Part shown: piece after piece, positions 18,241-25,485 of the stretch
Position numbering within the stretch: position 1 is the first letter of the stretch
Layout of the letters: the number at the start of each line of letters is the position of its first letter
Source of the DNA: an uncultured Eubacteriales bacterium
GTDB lineage: Bacteria; Bacillota; Clostridia; Peptostreptococcales; Anaerovoracaceae
Length of the DNA stretch: 64,000 bases
Direction of reading: 5' to 3'
NCBI GenBank assembly: GCA_902776285.1
Contig: CACYPK010000017.1
Coordinates: 53,748 to 117,747, forward strand
Notes under the pieces: model-generated
Told to the model about the DNA's origin: nothing
The model's database searches: none
What the model saw: only the letters and a program-made list of their open reading frames with translations
Translations under genes and position numbers: made by a program

Positions 18241-18367
18241 CTTATATATGCCCATCATGTCCGTTCGCGCTAACGTTCAAACACTGCGGTACTAAGCTCT
18301 GTCTTCGCTGACGCTTGCCAATCGCCAAGTACCGGCGTTTTCAAGTTGCCTGCCGGACATATATAAG
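18241..18367. repeat. 127-bp palindromic intergenic element
   Basis: Ten-base terminal inverted repeats CTTATATATG (18241-18250) and CATATATAAG (18358-18367), a nested pair ATGTCCG (18257-18263) / CGGACAT (18354-18360), and an inner partly paired region with GGTACT / AGTACC. The whole element can fold into a long imperfect hairpin. It lies between the AraC gene and the polymerase gene. It could be a miniature mobile element, a long hairpin in the polymerase leader, or a structured RNA. Only one copy is visible in the window. Confidence 0.45.
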
Positions 18368-18379
18368 CATTTCAGAAAA

Positions 18380-19111
18380 CTATCCGAATTGCCGGCGGTA
18401 TTCGACCGGCGTCATTCCTTCGGCTTCGGTAAAATTCTTTGTAAAGTAACTCTGCGAGCAGAACGCCAGTCTGTCAGCGATCGCCGCGACGCTGAGGTCC
18501 GTATCTCTCAGCATGCGCTTTGCCTCAAGGAGCCTCTCGTTCAGTATGAATTCGCTTATCGTGATGCCCAGTTCATCCTTGAACACGGCTGAGGCGTACG
18601 TTCGGCTGATGCCTACCGCCTCGGCTATTTCCGCCAGCTCTATCTTTTCGGTCAGGTGCTCTTCGATATATGTCATCATGCGGGCAAGTCTCGGCGAGCG
18701 CTTCTTTTCTCTCAGCACGTACTTCATTTTGACGGCATAGCTGTGGGCCATGCCGTGGACAAGGTCGTAAAGATCGGGCAGCGAGACCGCGTTGTCGAAT
18801 TCCCTGATGAACTCGTCGCGGATGTCGTACGACACCATATCCAGCAGCCCCGCCTGTATCGCGATGAGGCACATCTCGTTTGCCGCGCCGACCGCCTCGT
18901 AGTACATCTTATCCATTGCCTCACTGTAAGAGCCGCACCTGTTATACAGAGCGGTAGGGTATTCGTAGTTTTGCTGTGAAAGCTCGGCTATCTTATCCGT
19001 GTCACCGGCCGCTATTGCCTCAAAGTACGGCTTCTTGCGGGCGTACGGCAAATAGATCTGATTGCGGCGGGTACGGCTGAGTATTAAGTTTGCTGTTTTC
19101 TTTTCTGACAT
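18380..19111 (-). CDS. AraC-family transcriptional regulator
   Basis: A 243-residue regulator. The C-terminal 100 residues form a double helix-turn-helix AraC domain: ELAEIAEAVGISRTYASAVFK, then SVAAIADRLAFCSQSYFTKNF and the ending GMTPVEYRR. The N-terminal 140 residues are helical and match no effector domain I can name. A promoter with an extended -10 and a large inverted repeat lies upstream. The polymerase gene downstream is in the same direction but separated by a palindromic element. Target unknown. Confidence 0.9.
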   Translation of the reverse strand: MSEKKTANLILSRTRRNQIYLPYARKKPYFEAIAAGDTDKIAELSQQNYEYPTALYNRCGSYSEAMDKMYYEAVGAANEMCLIAIQAGLLDMVSYDIRDEFIREFDNAVSLPDLYDLVHGMAHSYAVKMKYVLREKKRSPRLARMMTYIEEHLTEKIELAEIAEAVGISRTYASAVFKDELGITISEFILNERLLEAKRMLRDTDLSVAAIADRLAFCSQSYFTKNFTEAEGMTPVEYRRQFG

Positions 19112-19131
19112 GTACTCTTTTGTCCGTAATT

Positions 19132-19163
19132 ATGTTATAGAATTCGTAACAATATTATAACAT
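19132..19163 (-). promoter_or_regulatory. araC-type gene promoter with overlapping inverted repeat
   Basis: Extended -10 element TGTTATAAT on the minus strand (TATAAT at 19154-19159) lies inside an 8-bp inverted repeat ATGTTATA / TATAACAT (19132-19139 and 19156-19163). The overlap suggests a repressor operator, possibly autoregulatory. The distance to the start codon is about 42 bases. Confidence 0.55.
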
Positions 19164-19262
19164 CGCTGCGCCGCATTCAATACAATGTATGTGTAACGGG
19201 TGTGTTTTTGCAGGCTGTCAGTTCGACCCGCAAGGGTATGTTTGCAGGAAAACGTTACAACA

Positions 19263-19286
19263 GATCCTCCGGTCTACGGGAGGATC
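19263..19286. other. Hairpin in 312-base intergenic region
   Basis: Perfect 8-bp stem GATCCTCC / GGAGGATC with an 8-base loop and no T run on either side. Within the intergenic stretch 19112-19423 this is the only structure besides the AraC promoter, the regulator remnant and the GH25 terminator. It could be an mRNA stem, but I cannot assign it. Confidence 0.35.
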
Positions 19287-19317
19287 CCCTTTGAAACTCG
19301 ATATGAGATAGTGCTTT

Positions 19318-19375
19318 GAAGAAACGGCTATGCACAGGTTGATGGGGTTCGGCTTGTTCAGAGTCGTTTTTTCAT
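19318..19375 (-). pseudogene. Possible remnant of an XRE-family regulator gene
   Basis: Nineteen bases (19327-19345) are identical to part of the intact XRE regulator at 34853-34871, in the region coding INLCIA. Read on the minus strand, the remnant still spells NPINLCIA after an EK, close to the EKGDYNPTINLCIA of the intact gene, then diverges. There is no start, ribosome site or full domain. A 19-base match by chance in 64 kb is unlikely but not impossible. Confidence 0.35.
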
Positions 19376-19382
19376 TGTACTG

Positions 19383-19408
19383 AAAAAGGGAGGCCGCAGC
19401 CTCCCTTT
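19383..19408 (-). terminator. Terminator of the GH25 gene
   Basis: Perfect 10-bp stem AAAGGGAGGC / GCCTCCCTTT with a 4-base loop, followed on the minus strand by TTTTTC. It lies 16 bases after the lysozyme stop codon. Confidence 0.88.
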
Positions 19409-19423
19409 GTGATCTTTACGGTG

Positions 19424-20836
19424 CTATCTTACATAGATCTCATCGTCGTACTTGCAGCATATCCATCCGCCGTCTATCTTCATCCAGCTTCCGCTGAGCT
19501 TGAGGCATTTCACCTTGACGCCAGGCTTGAGTACCGCGTATGTGCCCGAGTATGTCTTGCTCTGCATCGACGAGCTGAGGTTGCTCCTTATGACTCTGGC
19601 ATAATTGGTTCCCGGACCCTTTCTGATATTCAGGCCTTCCTGGATGGTATATGTATTGCCTACCTTATATGTTACTGAAGGCGTGGTCGTCAGGTACTTC
19701 GATTTCTTCTTGGAAGCCTTTTTCAGGTAATTGGCGCATACATCGCTGATATCCTTGTTGGCGCTTCCCTTTGTCTTGTCGCCGACCCTGATAGGGATGA
19801 GCGCGTACCCGGCGTACTTGCCGATACCCTTTACATAGATGTAGGCTTTTCCCTTTCTGTTGTTGCGTATTCCTCCGATGGTGTAATCGACACCGGCCCT
19901 CAACCTTGTGTTTCCGTTGTAGATCTTGAATTTCGGACTCCTGGCGTCTGCTAAGCTGAGCGTCCTGCGTCCTTTGATCACGCCGATCGCCTTAGGATTG
20001 ACCTTCTTGTTGAGATACCAGAAATTGACATCTATGTTGCCCTGTAATCCGGTATACGAAAGCATGCCGTTGATTCTGGCGCTGCTGGAATACTGCCATT
20101 TGCTGTATTTGACGGACGACTCATTGCGCGAGTAGTACTGCGCGCACCACAGGTCTACGTCCGGAGCCAGCTGGCTCGTCGCGATGTACGATCTGAAGAA
20201 GGTCGTATTTGCGTAGATTCCAGGAGTATAGCCCGCCGCCTTGATCGTGTTGCAGAACGCGACAGCCGCGTTTGTGGCATTGACCCTGCTTATGCCGTGC
20301 ATCCTGCCCAGCACTCCGCCGGCGAATTCATAATCCATATATACAGGCAGCTGAAGGTCTTCAGGTCCGATGCGGAGAGCCTTGAGCCTGGCAATTGCAT
20401 AGTTGGCTTCCTTGATGCCTTCAGACGCGTTCTTTGCCTGTGAGAAGACATAGACACCCTTCATGACATTGCCGGCTTTCGCGGCCTTGTACTGAGAAGC
20501 GAATTTCTCATCCGCGTGCAGGGTGAGATTGCCCTTGCCGTATGATGTCCATGTGACTCTCATGATCGCGAAATCCACGCCGGAGGCCTTGGCCTTTGTG
20601 AAGTCACAGTTTCTGGACTGCCAGTCTGAAATGTCGACTCCGTTGACTATCAGGTTTCCGGTGAATCTGCCGTTATGGTAATAGGTAGATTTTCCGGTGT
20701 TGCTGAACGGGCTGGAGTACTTGAATTCAGACGCGGCATAAACCGGATCATCAAAATATGATCCGCTCCAGAACATGCATACCATCAGCATGCACGTGAA
20801 TATAGTCCTTGTGATTCTTCTGCTCTTTTTATCCAT
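19424..20836 (-). CDS. Secreted GH25 lysozyme-like muramidase with SH3 domain
   Basis: A 470-residue exported protein. Residues 1-34 are a signal peptide (basic start, hydrophobic core, cleavage near VYAAS). Residues 62-270 are a glycosyl hydrolase family 25 domain with the DISDWQ motif (Asp68) and YMDYE (Asp168, Glu170), cleaving peptidoglycan glycan chains. A beta-rich linker follows, then a bacterial SH3 domain (about 395-470, with GLNIRKGPGTNY) that would bind the cell wall. GGGGAG lies eight bases before the ATG. Single gene with its own terminator; likely roles are wall turnover or lysis of competitors. Confidence 0.9.
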   Translation of the reverse strand: MDKKSRRITRTIFTCMLMVCMFWSGSYFDDPVYAASEFKYSSPFSNTGKSTYYHNGRFTGNLIVNGVDISDWQSRNCDFTKAKASGVDFAIMRVTWTSYGKGNLTLHADEKFASQYKAAKAGNVMKGVYVFSQAKNASEGIKEANYAIARLKALRIGPEDLQLPVYMDYEFAGGVLGRMHGISRVNATNAAVAFCNTIKAAGYTPGIYANTTFFRSYIATSQLAPDVDLWCAQYYSRNESSVKYSKWQYSSSARINGMLSYTGLQGNIDVNFWYLNKKVNPKAIGVIKGRRTLSLADARSPKFKIYNGNTRLRAGVDYTIGGIRNNRKGKAYIYVKGIGKYAGYALIPIRVGDKTKGSANKDISDVCANYLKKASKKKSKYLTTTPSVTYKVGNTYTIQEGLNIRKGPGTNYARVIRSNLSSSMQSKTYSGTYAVLKPGVKVKCLKLSGSWMKIDGGWICCKYDDEIYVR

Positions 20837-20898
20837 ATCAGAAGCTCCCCTCCGGTCGCCGTTGTCCTTCTGTTCGATATTATTGCTTGTATATATTA

Positions 20899-21840
20899 TC
20901 AGAAGGTAGCTACCTCAGGCTTGCATGCTTCACATTTTTTAAGATTCCTGATGTACAGGACCGGACCTTTTTCCTGATACGCGTCAGTGTATTCACAGCG
21001 CACCTTGGCCGTTATCTCTATCCAGTCGCCGACGTTCAGTTTTTCCGCGCCGGAATAATACGCGAGCAGTCCCGCGAACTGTATATCCGCCTCGCAGCAG
21101 GTCATCACATGGCGTCCGAAAGCGAACTGTCCCTCAGGCAGCTCGTCGGAGAGTGCGACACGGCCTTTTATGATAAAAGTCTTGCCGTCGTAATCGTCCT
21201 CGTTCTCGTTGATGTCCCTGTACCATTCCGCGTACCACTCGTCCTCTATCTTTATCCTGGAGGCGTTCATGTCGTAAGGCAGCGGATCGATTATGTCGTC
21301 GGGTTCTATGTCATTTATCCCGTACTCGTAGACTATCATGTTGCGGCGGTTGGCTATCCTGACCTCCTTGTGGTAAGGCATCTTGTCAAAGCCCTTCTCG
21401 CAGCGGTTGAAAACGACCATGTCGGCGGTCTGCATCTTGTTGAAGCAGAGCTGACGCATGTTCTTGTTGTACATCATGAACGTTGTCGTGTCGAAGAGTG
21501 CCATCTCCTGCGCGATGACCCAGCCCGGCGGCATTGCGGCAAAGAGTTTCTGATTTTCCCACATGCCGTTCATTTCGACGACCACGCGGTCGAATCCGCC
21601 CTGTCTGTCGATCCTGCCCAGATTCACCTCGTTGAGCTCGGCTTCGGACTTGATGCGTTCGATCCTGACTCCAGGTCCCACGAATTTCTCCGGCTCGTAC
21701 TGCACCTCGCCGTTCTCGCATATTAAGAGAAGGGTGCGGCCGTCATCGCCGAACTCATGATTTTCAAGTGTTTCCTTTATGAATGATGTCTTGCCGGCTC
21801 CCAGAAAGCCGGTGAACAGATAAACCGGTATTTCTCTCAT
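20899..21840 (-). CDS. CobW/COG0523 GTPase fused to a TIGR03943-like C-terminal domain
   Basis: A 313-residue protein. The N-terminal 180 residues are a G3E-type P-loop NTPase with Walker A GFLGAGKT (11-18); the G4 region is degenerate (FNRCEKG). The C-terminal part holds FGRHVMTCCEAD and a final CEAC, which resembles the C-terminal half of TIGR03943/YcgQ proteins, usually encoded as a separate gene beside a permease. A fusion of this kind suggests metal (zinc-like) insertion or delivery. It follows the second CobW gene by 22 bases in one operon. Confidence 0.8.
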   Translation of the reverse strand: MREIPVYLFTGFLGAGKTSFIKETLENHEFGDDGRTLLLICENGEVQYEPEKFVGPGVRIERIKSEAELNEVNLGRIDRQGGFDRVVVEMNGMWENQKLFAAMPPGWVIAQEMALFDTTTFMMYNKNMRQLCFNKMQTADMVVFNRCEKGFDKMPYHKEVRIANRRNMIVYEYGINDIEPDDIIDPLPYDMNASRIKIEDEWYAEWYRDINENEDDYDGKTFIIKGRVALSDELPEGQFAFGRHVMTCCEADIQFAGLLAYYSGAEKLNVGDWIEITAKVRCEYTDAYQEKGPVLYIRNLKKCEACKPEVATF

Positions 21841-21862
21841 TTCTTACTTCCTTCCGGCGGCT

Positions 21863-23152
21863 CTACGCCAACCTGAAGAGTTCGTGCAGCTTCTCCTTAT
21901 TGAGTCTCGTTCCTATCACGGCTACCATGCCCGTCGCTTCGGCGCCGGTCTCTCTGACCTCGCCTTCGCCCGGTACATAGTCGAACTCCAGCCAGCCGCC
22001 GTCGGCGTTCTCTACGATGCCCTTTGCTCTGAGGACTTCGCCGCACTCATCGAGGGAATCGATGATCTCTTCCAGTTCGTCCTTCGTGTACTTGTTGCTG
22101 GTCTGAGCGCCCACCTCATCGAATACCTCATCGGCATCGTGCCCGTGGTGATGATGGTGATGGTGGTGATGATGTCCGCAGCCGCACTCATGGCCGTGGT
22201 CTTCATGATCGTGATGGTGGCATTCATGCTCGTCATCGTCATCATCGTCATCGTGATGGTGGTGATGATGATGTTCATGCTCGTCATCGTCATCATCGTC
22301 ATCGTGATGGTGGTGCTGATGGTGCTCATGCTCATGTTCATCATCGTCGTCATCGTGGTGGTGGTGGTGATGCTCGTGCTCATCCTCATCGTCGTCGTCA
22401 TCGTGATGGTGGTGATGATGGTGCTCATGCTCATGTTCATCATCATCGTCATCGTGGTGATGGTGGTGATGCTCGTGGTCATGTTCGTGCTCATGCTCAT
22501 GCGCTTCGAGCTCCTCGTAGGCCTCCGCTCTCAGCTTGTCGAGTTCAGCATTCAAAGTCTTGTCGGACTCCATTACCTCGAGCATCTTGGCGCCGGACAG
22601 CTGATCCCATTCCGTGGTCACGACCTGCGCCGTCTTATTGAGCGTCCTGATATCCTTGACCACTTCATCGAGTTCGGCTGAAGACATGCCCTGCTGGTGC
22701 GAAAGGAATATGGAGCTTGCATGCTCTACCTGGTTCGCGAAGAACTCGCCGAAGTTTTCCATGTACATCTTATATCTTCTGGCATCGACCACGGTCGTGA
22801 AACCGTTGAGCTCGATCTTGTCGTTCTGAAGATCCTGCACTGCAATGATGACGTCGGACAGCTTGCCCACGCCGGACGGCTCTATGAGTATGCGGTCAGG
22901 GTCGTATTGCTCAACAACCTCGTTGAGCGCCTTGCCGAAGTCTCCTACAAGAGTGCAGCAGATACATCCCGCTACCATCTCGTTGATCTGTATGCCGGAC
23001 TCTCTGAGGAAGCCCGTATCCACGCCTATCTCACCGAACTCGTTCTCGATAAGCACTATGTTTTTTGTATCATAGCCCTCTGAGATGAGTTTCTTGATGA
23101 GAGTGGTCTTGCCCGCTCCAAGGAATCCTGAAAAGATATCTACTTTTGCCAT
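21863..23152 (-). CDS. CobW/COG0523 metal-chaperone GTPase with giant His/Asp-rich tract
   Basis: A 429-residue G3E GTPase. Walker A is GFLGAGKT (9-16), ENEFGEIGVD follows, and the metal-binding CxCC motif is at 63-66 (GCICCTLVG). Residues 218-339 are an insertion of about 120 residues made almost wholly of His, Asp and Glu (about 60 His). A COG0523 C-terminal domain with the expected WLEFDYVPG block comes after it. His-rich stretches are known in this family but usually much shorter. Likely a zinc, nickel or cobalt store or chaperone. GAAGG lies seven bases before the ATG. Confidence 0.9.
   Translation of the reverse strand: MAKVDIFSGFLGAGKTTLIKKLISEGYDTKNIVLIENEFGEIGVDTGFLRESGIQINEMVAGCICCTLVGDFGKALNEVVEQYDPDRILIEPSGVGKLSDVIIAVQDLQNDKIELNGFTTVVDARRYKMYMENFGEFFANQVEHASSIFLSHQQGMSSAELDEVVKDIRTLNKTAQVVTTEWDQLSGAKMLEVMESDKTLNAELDKLRAEAYEELEAHEHEHEHDHEHHHHHHDDDDDEHEHEHHHHHHHDDDDDEDEHEHHHHHHDDDDDEHEHEHHQHHHHDDDDDDDEHEHHHHHHHDDDDDDDEHECHHHDHEDHGHECGCGHHHHHHHHHHGHDADEVFDEVGAQTSNKYTKDELEEIIDSLDECGEVLRAKGIVENADGGWLEFDYVPGEGEVRETGAEATGMVAVIGTRLNKEKLHELFRLA
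22136..22501 (-). repeat. In-frame His/Asp repeat region of the CobW gene
   Basis: The DNA encodes about six imperfect units of 16-17 residues. Each has an Asp run of 5-7, an E-H-E spacer and a His run of 6-7, ending in a run of ten His. The period is 48-51 bp, and the codons GAT/GAC and CAT/CAC make the DNA highly repetitive. Slippage or unequal recombination should change unit number between strains. Confidence 0.85.
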
Positions 23153-23235
23153 TATTACGCCTTCTTTCTTTGCAGAAATTGTTCTGCCATTTATTATTGT
23201 TATTTTGATTGGTCCGATTTCATGGATCTTTTCTG

Positions 23236-23482
23236 AATCGGACCATCATTTGCTGTTTGTTCGTTTCTATATTAGTCCTATTTTGAGCATTTCTTTGAAA
23301 TCGGACCAATTTTGTCGGTCTTTTCCGCATGTTTTTGGTCCGTTTTTGCCATTTCTGTCCAAATCGGACCATTTTTACCGGCTTTTGCCGCGTGCTTTTG
23401 GTCCGTTTTCGCCACTTCTATTCAAATCGGACCATTTTTACCGGCTTTTGCCGCGTGCGCCATTTCTATTCAAATCGGACCA
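23236..23482. repeat. 63-bp tandem repeat array between CobW and DMT genes
   Basis: The core AATCGGACCA recurs at 23236, 23299, 23362, 23425 and 23473: three exact 63-bp steps, then a 48-bp step caused by loss of 15 bases. Each later unit also holds an inverted TTTGGTCCG core, and another inverted copy (TTGGTCCGATTT) lies at 23209-23220 next to the CobW gene. The last copy ends one base before the DMT stop codon. No gene is seen in the 330 bases between 23153 and 23482. Confidence 0.85.
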
Positions 23483-24370
23483 TCATTGCCGGTCTTCACG
23501 CTCTTTGACCCAGGCCGGCAGGACTATCGCGATGATTATGAGGATGGCTCCAATGACGATACCCGGAGTCATCGTTTCGTGCAGGAACACAACTCCAAGC
23601 ACGGCCGCTGTCAGCGGATTGAACACCGCGAGTATGCCGGCGCGCTCCGCCGAAATATACTTTTGCCCGAACGGCTGTATGGTGAAGCCCACGGTGCTGC
23701 AGATTATCGCAAGCGCCAGGACGGCTCCCCACTCGGTACCGCTCTGAGGCAGGCGTATCTCCTCAAAGAAGAACGCGCCTATGTAAGCGAATATCGCGAT
23801 AAAGAGCAGCTGGTATATCGATACTACCAGCAAGTCGTCGTTCTTGGCCGCTGTATCGGTAGCGATGACCGACAGCGAATACCAGACCGTTCCCAGCAGG
23901 ACGAGAAGCTCGCCCTTCGTGAAACTTACACGGTCGCCCTTGAGTGTCAGGAACGCGACTCCGACCAGACAGATCACCGCGGATATCAGGGTGATCTTGT
24001 CGGGCAGTCTGCGGTAAATGATGCAGGCCAGCGCCGGTACCATGATCACGACCACTCCCTCAAGGAATGCCGTGACCGACGACGGTGTCGTCTTAAGGCC
24101 CATCAGTTCGAAAAGCATCGCGAAGAAAAACGTGATGCCTATCAGCGCGCAGTGCAGCAGTGTCTTTGCATCCACATTCCTGATGCTCTTGCGGAACAGG
24201 AACGCGATAATGACGAACGCTATCGTAAAGCGTATCGCTATCGTCAGAAAAGGCCCCATGGTGCGCATGGCCACGGTCGCGAAAAGCAGGGAGCTCCCCC
24301 TCAGCGCGAGGGCCAGCCCCACCAGGAATTCGCCCATTCTTTCATTCATCTCGATATCGATCTTCTTCAT
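23483..24370 (-). CDS. DMT-family (EamA) transporter
   Basis: A 295-residue protein with ten hydrophobic segments in two EamA repeats. The second repeat shows the family pattern AGILAVFNPLTAAVLGVVFLHE followed by a final helix. Such proteins export amino acids or other metabolites, sometimes purines. No good ribosome site precedes the ATG at 24370; downstream in-frame ATGs (residues 8 and 12) are possible. Its 3' end abuts the 63-bp repeat array. Upstream genes run in the same direction. Confidence 0.85.
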   Translation of the reverse strand: MKKIDIEMNERMGEFLVGLALALRGSSLLFATVAMRTMGPFLTIAIRFTIAFVIIAFLFRKSIRNVDAKTLLHCALIGITFFFAMLFELMGLKTTPSSVTAFLEGVVVIMVPALACIIYRRLPDKITLISAVICLVGVAFLTLKGDRVSFTKGELLVLLGTVWYSLSVIATDTAAKNDDLLVVSIYQLLFIAIFAYIGAFFFEEIRLPQSGTEWGAVLALAIICSTVGFTIQPFGQKYISAERAGILAVFNPLTAAVLGVVFLHETMTPGIVIGAILIIIAIVLPAWVKEREDRQ

Positions 24371-24428
24371 GTCCCAATTGTCCGTGGGCCGCGCCGGTCC
24401 CGTTAAGATGCCGGACAGTCCGCAGGGA

Positions 24429-25484
24429 TCAGACTAAGAACTGATCCTTTACCCCTTTGTATTCATCAAGTCTGTACGGCGAGAGCACTCCCTGATCCGT
24501 GACCACCCCGGCCACGAGCTCCGGCGGCGTTATGTCGAACGCCGGGTAATACCCTTTCACGTACTGGTTTGCCGTTGGAACTCCCATTGCCTGAAGCACA
24601 AATTCAGGGTCCCTCATTTCGATCTTAACGGTGTCCACGGTCGGATGTCCCTGGTCCGGCGTACCGCTCACATAGTACGGTACCCCGTGGTACTTTGCCG
24701 CTATCGCGATCTGGTACGTTCCTACCTTATTGACTACGTGACCGTCGCAGCAGATCACATCCGCAGCTGAGGTGAACAGGTCTATGCCTTCGTTCTTCAT
24801 GACTGCCGCGGGCATGTTGTCAGTGATGACAGTGACGTCAAAGCCCATGTCACGGCAGACCGTCGCGGTAAGGCGCGAGCCCTGAAAATACGGTCTGGTC
24901 TCCGGGCAGAAAATCTTTATGTCCTTTTTCTGCTTCTTCGCTTCCCTCAGCATCATGCCGACTATGGTCTCGGCAAAGCACTGAGTCATGATGGCTCCTT
25001 TTTTAGGGAACAACTCCGCCATATATCTGCCGACCTTGGCTATGCCTTCGTATCTGCGGTTGTTCTGGTCGATAGCGCGTTCCCTGACAGCATCAGACAC
25101 GTCCTGTATGCCGAATTTGAGCGCGTCCTTAGCGGCGTTCAGACATTCTTCGGTGATCTTCTGCATGCGCCATGTAGTCGTAGGTCTGGCGTGTGAGATC
25201 GTGTGCGCGGCCTTTGTCAGGTAGTCGATCTGTTCGGCCTCGCTTCTTCCGGCGCATTCATGCGCGGCAAGAGCCATACCCATGGCGGCGGCCACATAAG
25301 GCCCCGCACTCTGGGTCACCATGTCCCTGATCGCCGCCGCCACCTCGCGGTGGTTATTGCAAACGACCTTCTTTACTTCAATAGGGTAGATGCGGCGGTC
25401 CAGTATATAGACCTTTCCTTCCTCATACCAGGCGATGTTCTCAAACTGCAGCATCCACGCCAGGTCAAGATCCTGTCTTAACAT
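24429..25484 (-). CDS. MtnA/eIF2B-like sugar-1-phosphate isomerase
   Basis: A 351-residue protein of the aIF2B/MtnA family. The catalytic Cys169 lies in GAIMTQC and the catalytic Asp242 in SAADVICCDG, followed by the signature NKVGTY. Best matches in function are 5-methylthioribose-1-phosphate isomerase (methionine salvage) and related ribose-1,5-bisphosphate isomerases; no other salvage gene is nearby to decide. The ATG at 25484 has GGAGG six bases upstream and sits one base after the stop of the ligase gene, so the two are coupled. A longer in-frame start at 25562 lies in the ligase gene. Confidence 0.8.
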   Translation of the reverse strand: MLRQDLDLAWMLQFENIAWYEEGKVYILDRRIYPIEVKKVVCNNHREVAAAIRDMVTQSAGPYVAAAMGMALAAHECAGRSEAEQIDYLTKAAHTISHARPTTTWRMQKITEECLNAAKDALKFGIQDVSDAVRERAIDQNNRRYEGIAKVGRYMAELFPKKGAIMTQCFAETIVGMMLREAKKQKKDIKIFCPETRPYFQGSRLTATVCRDMGFDVTVITDNMPAAVMKNEGIDLFTSAADVICCDGHVVNKVGTYQIAIAAKYHGVPYYVSGTPDQGHPTVDTVKIEMRDPEFVLQAMGVPTANQYVKGYYPAFDITPPELVAGVVTDQGVLSPYRLDEYKGVKDQFLV

Positions 25485-25485
25485 T

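Noticed and set aside
16845..18311. A 488-residue open frame on the plus strand across the polymerase gene
   Set aside because: No ribosome site or recognisable domain; it is the reverse reading of a gene with full catalytic motifs.
22012..22500. Met/Ile/Thr-rich open frame in the His-rich region
   Set aside because: The repetitive GAT/CAT DNA opens other frames; the real CobW frame has intact flanking domains.
23236..23482. CRISPR array
   Set aside because: Units are almost wholly identical over 63 bp, with no variable spacers and no cas genes.
23085..23747. Plus-strand frame reading 21-residue repeats through the 63-bp array
   Set aside because: The repeat length is a multiple of three so all frames stay open, and the frame runs antisense into the DMT gene without a start site.
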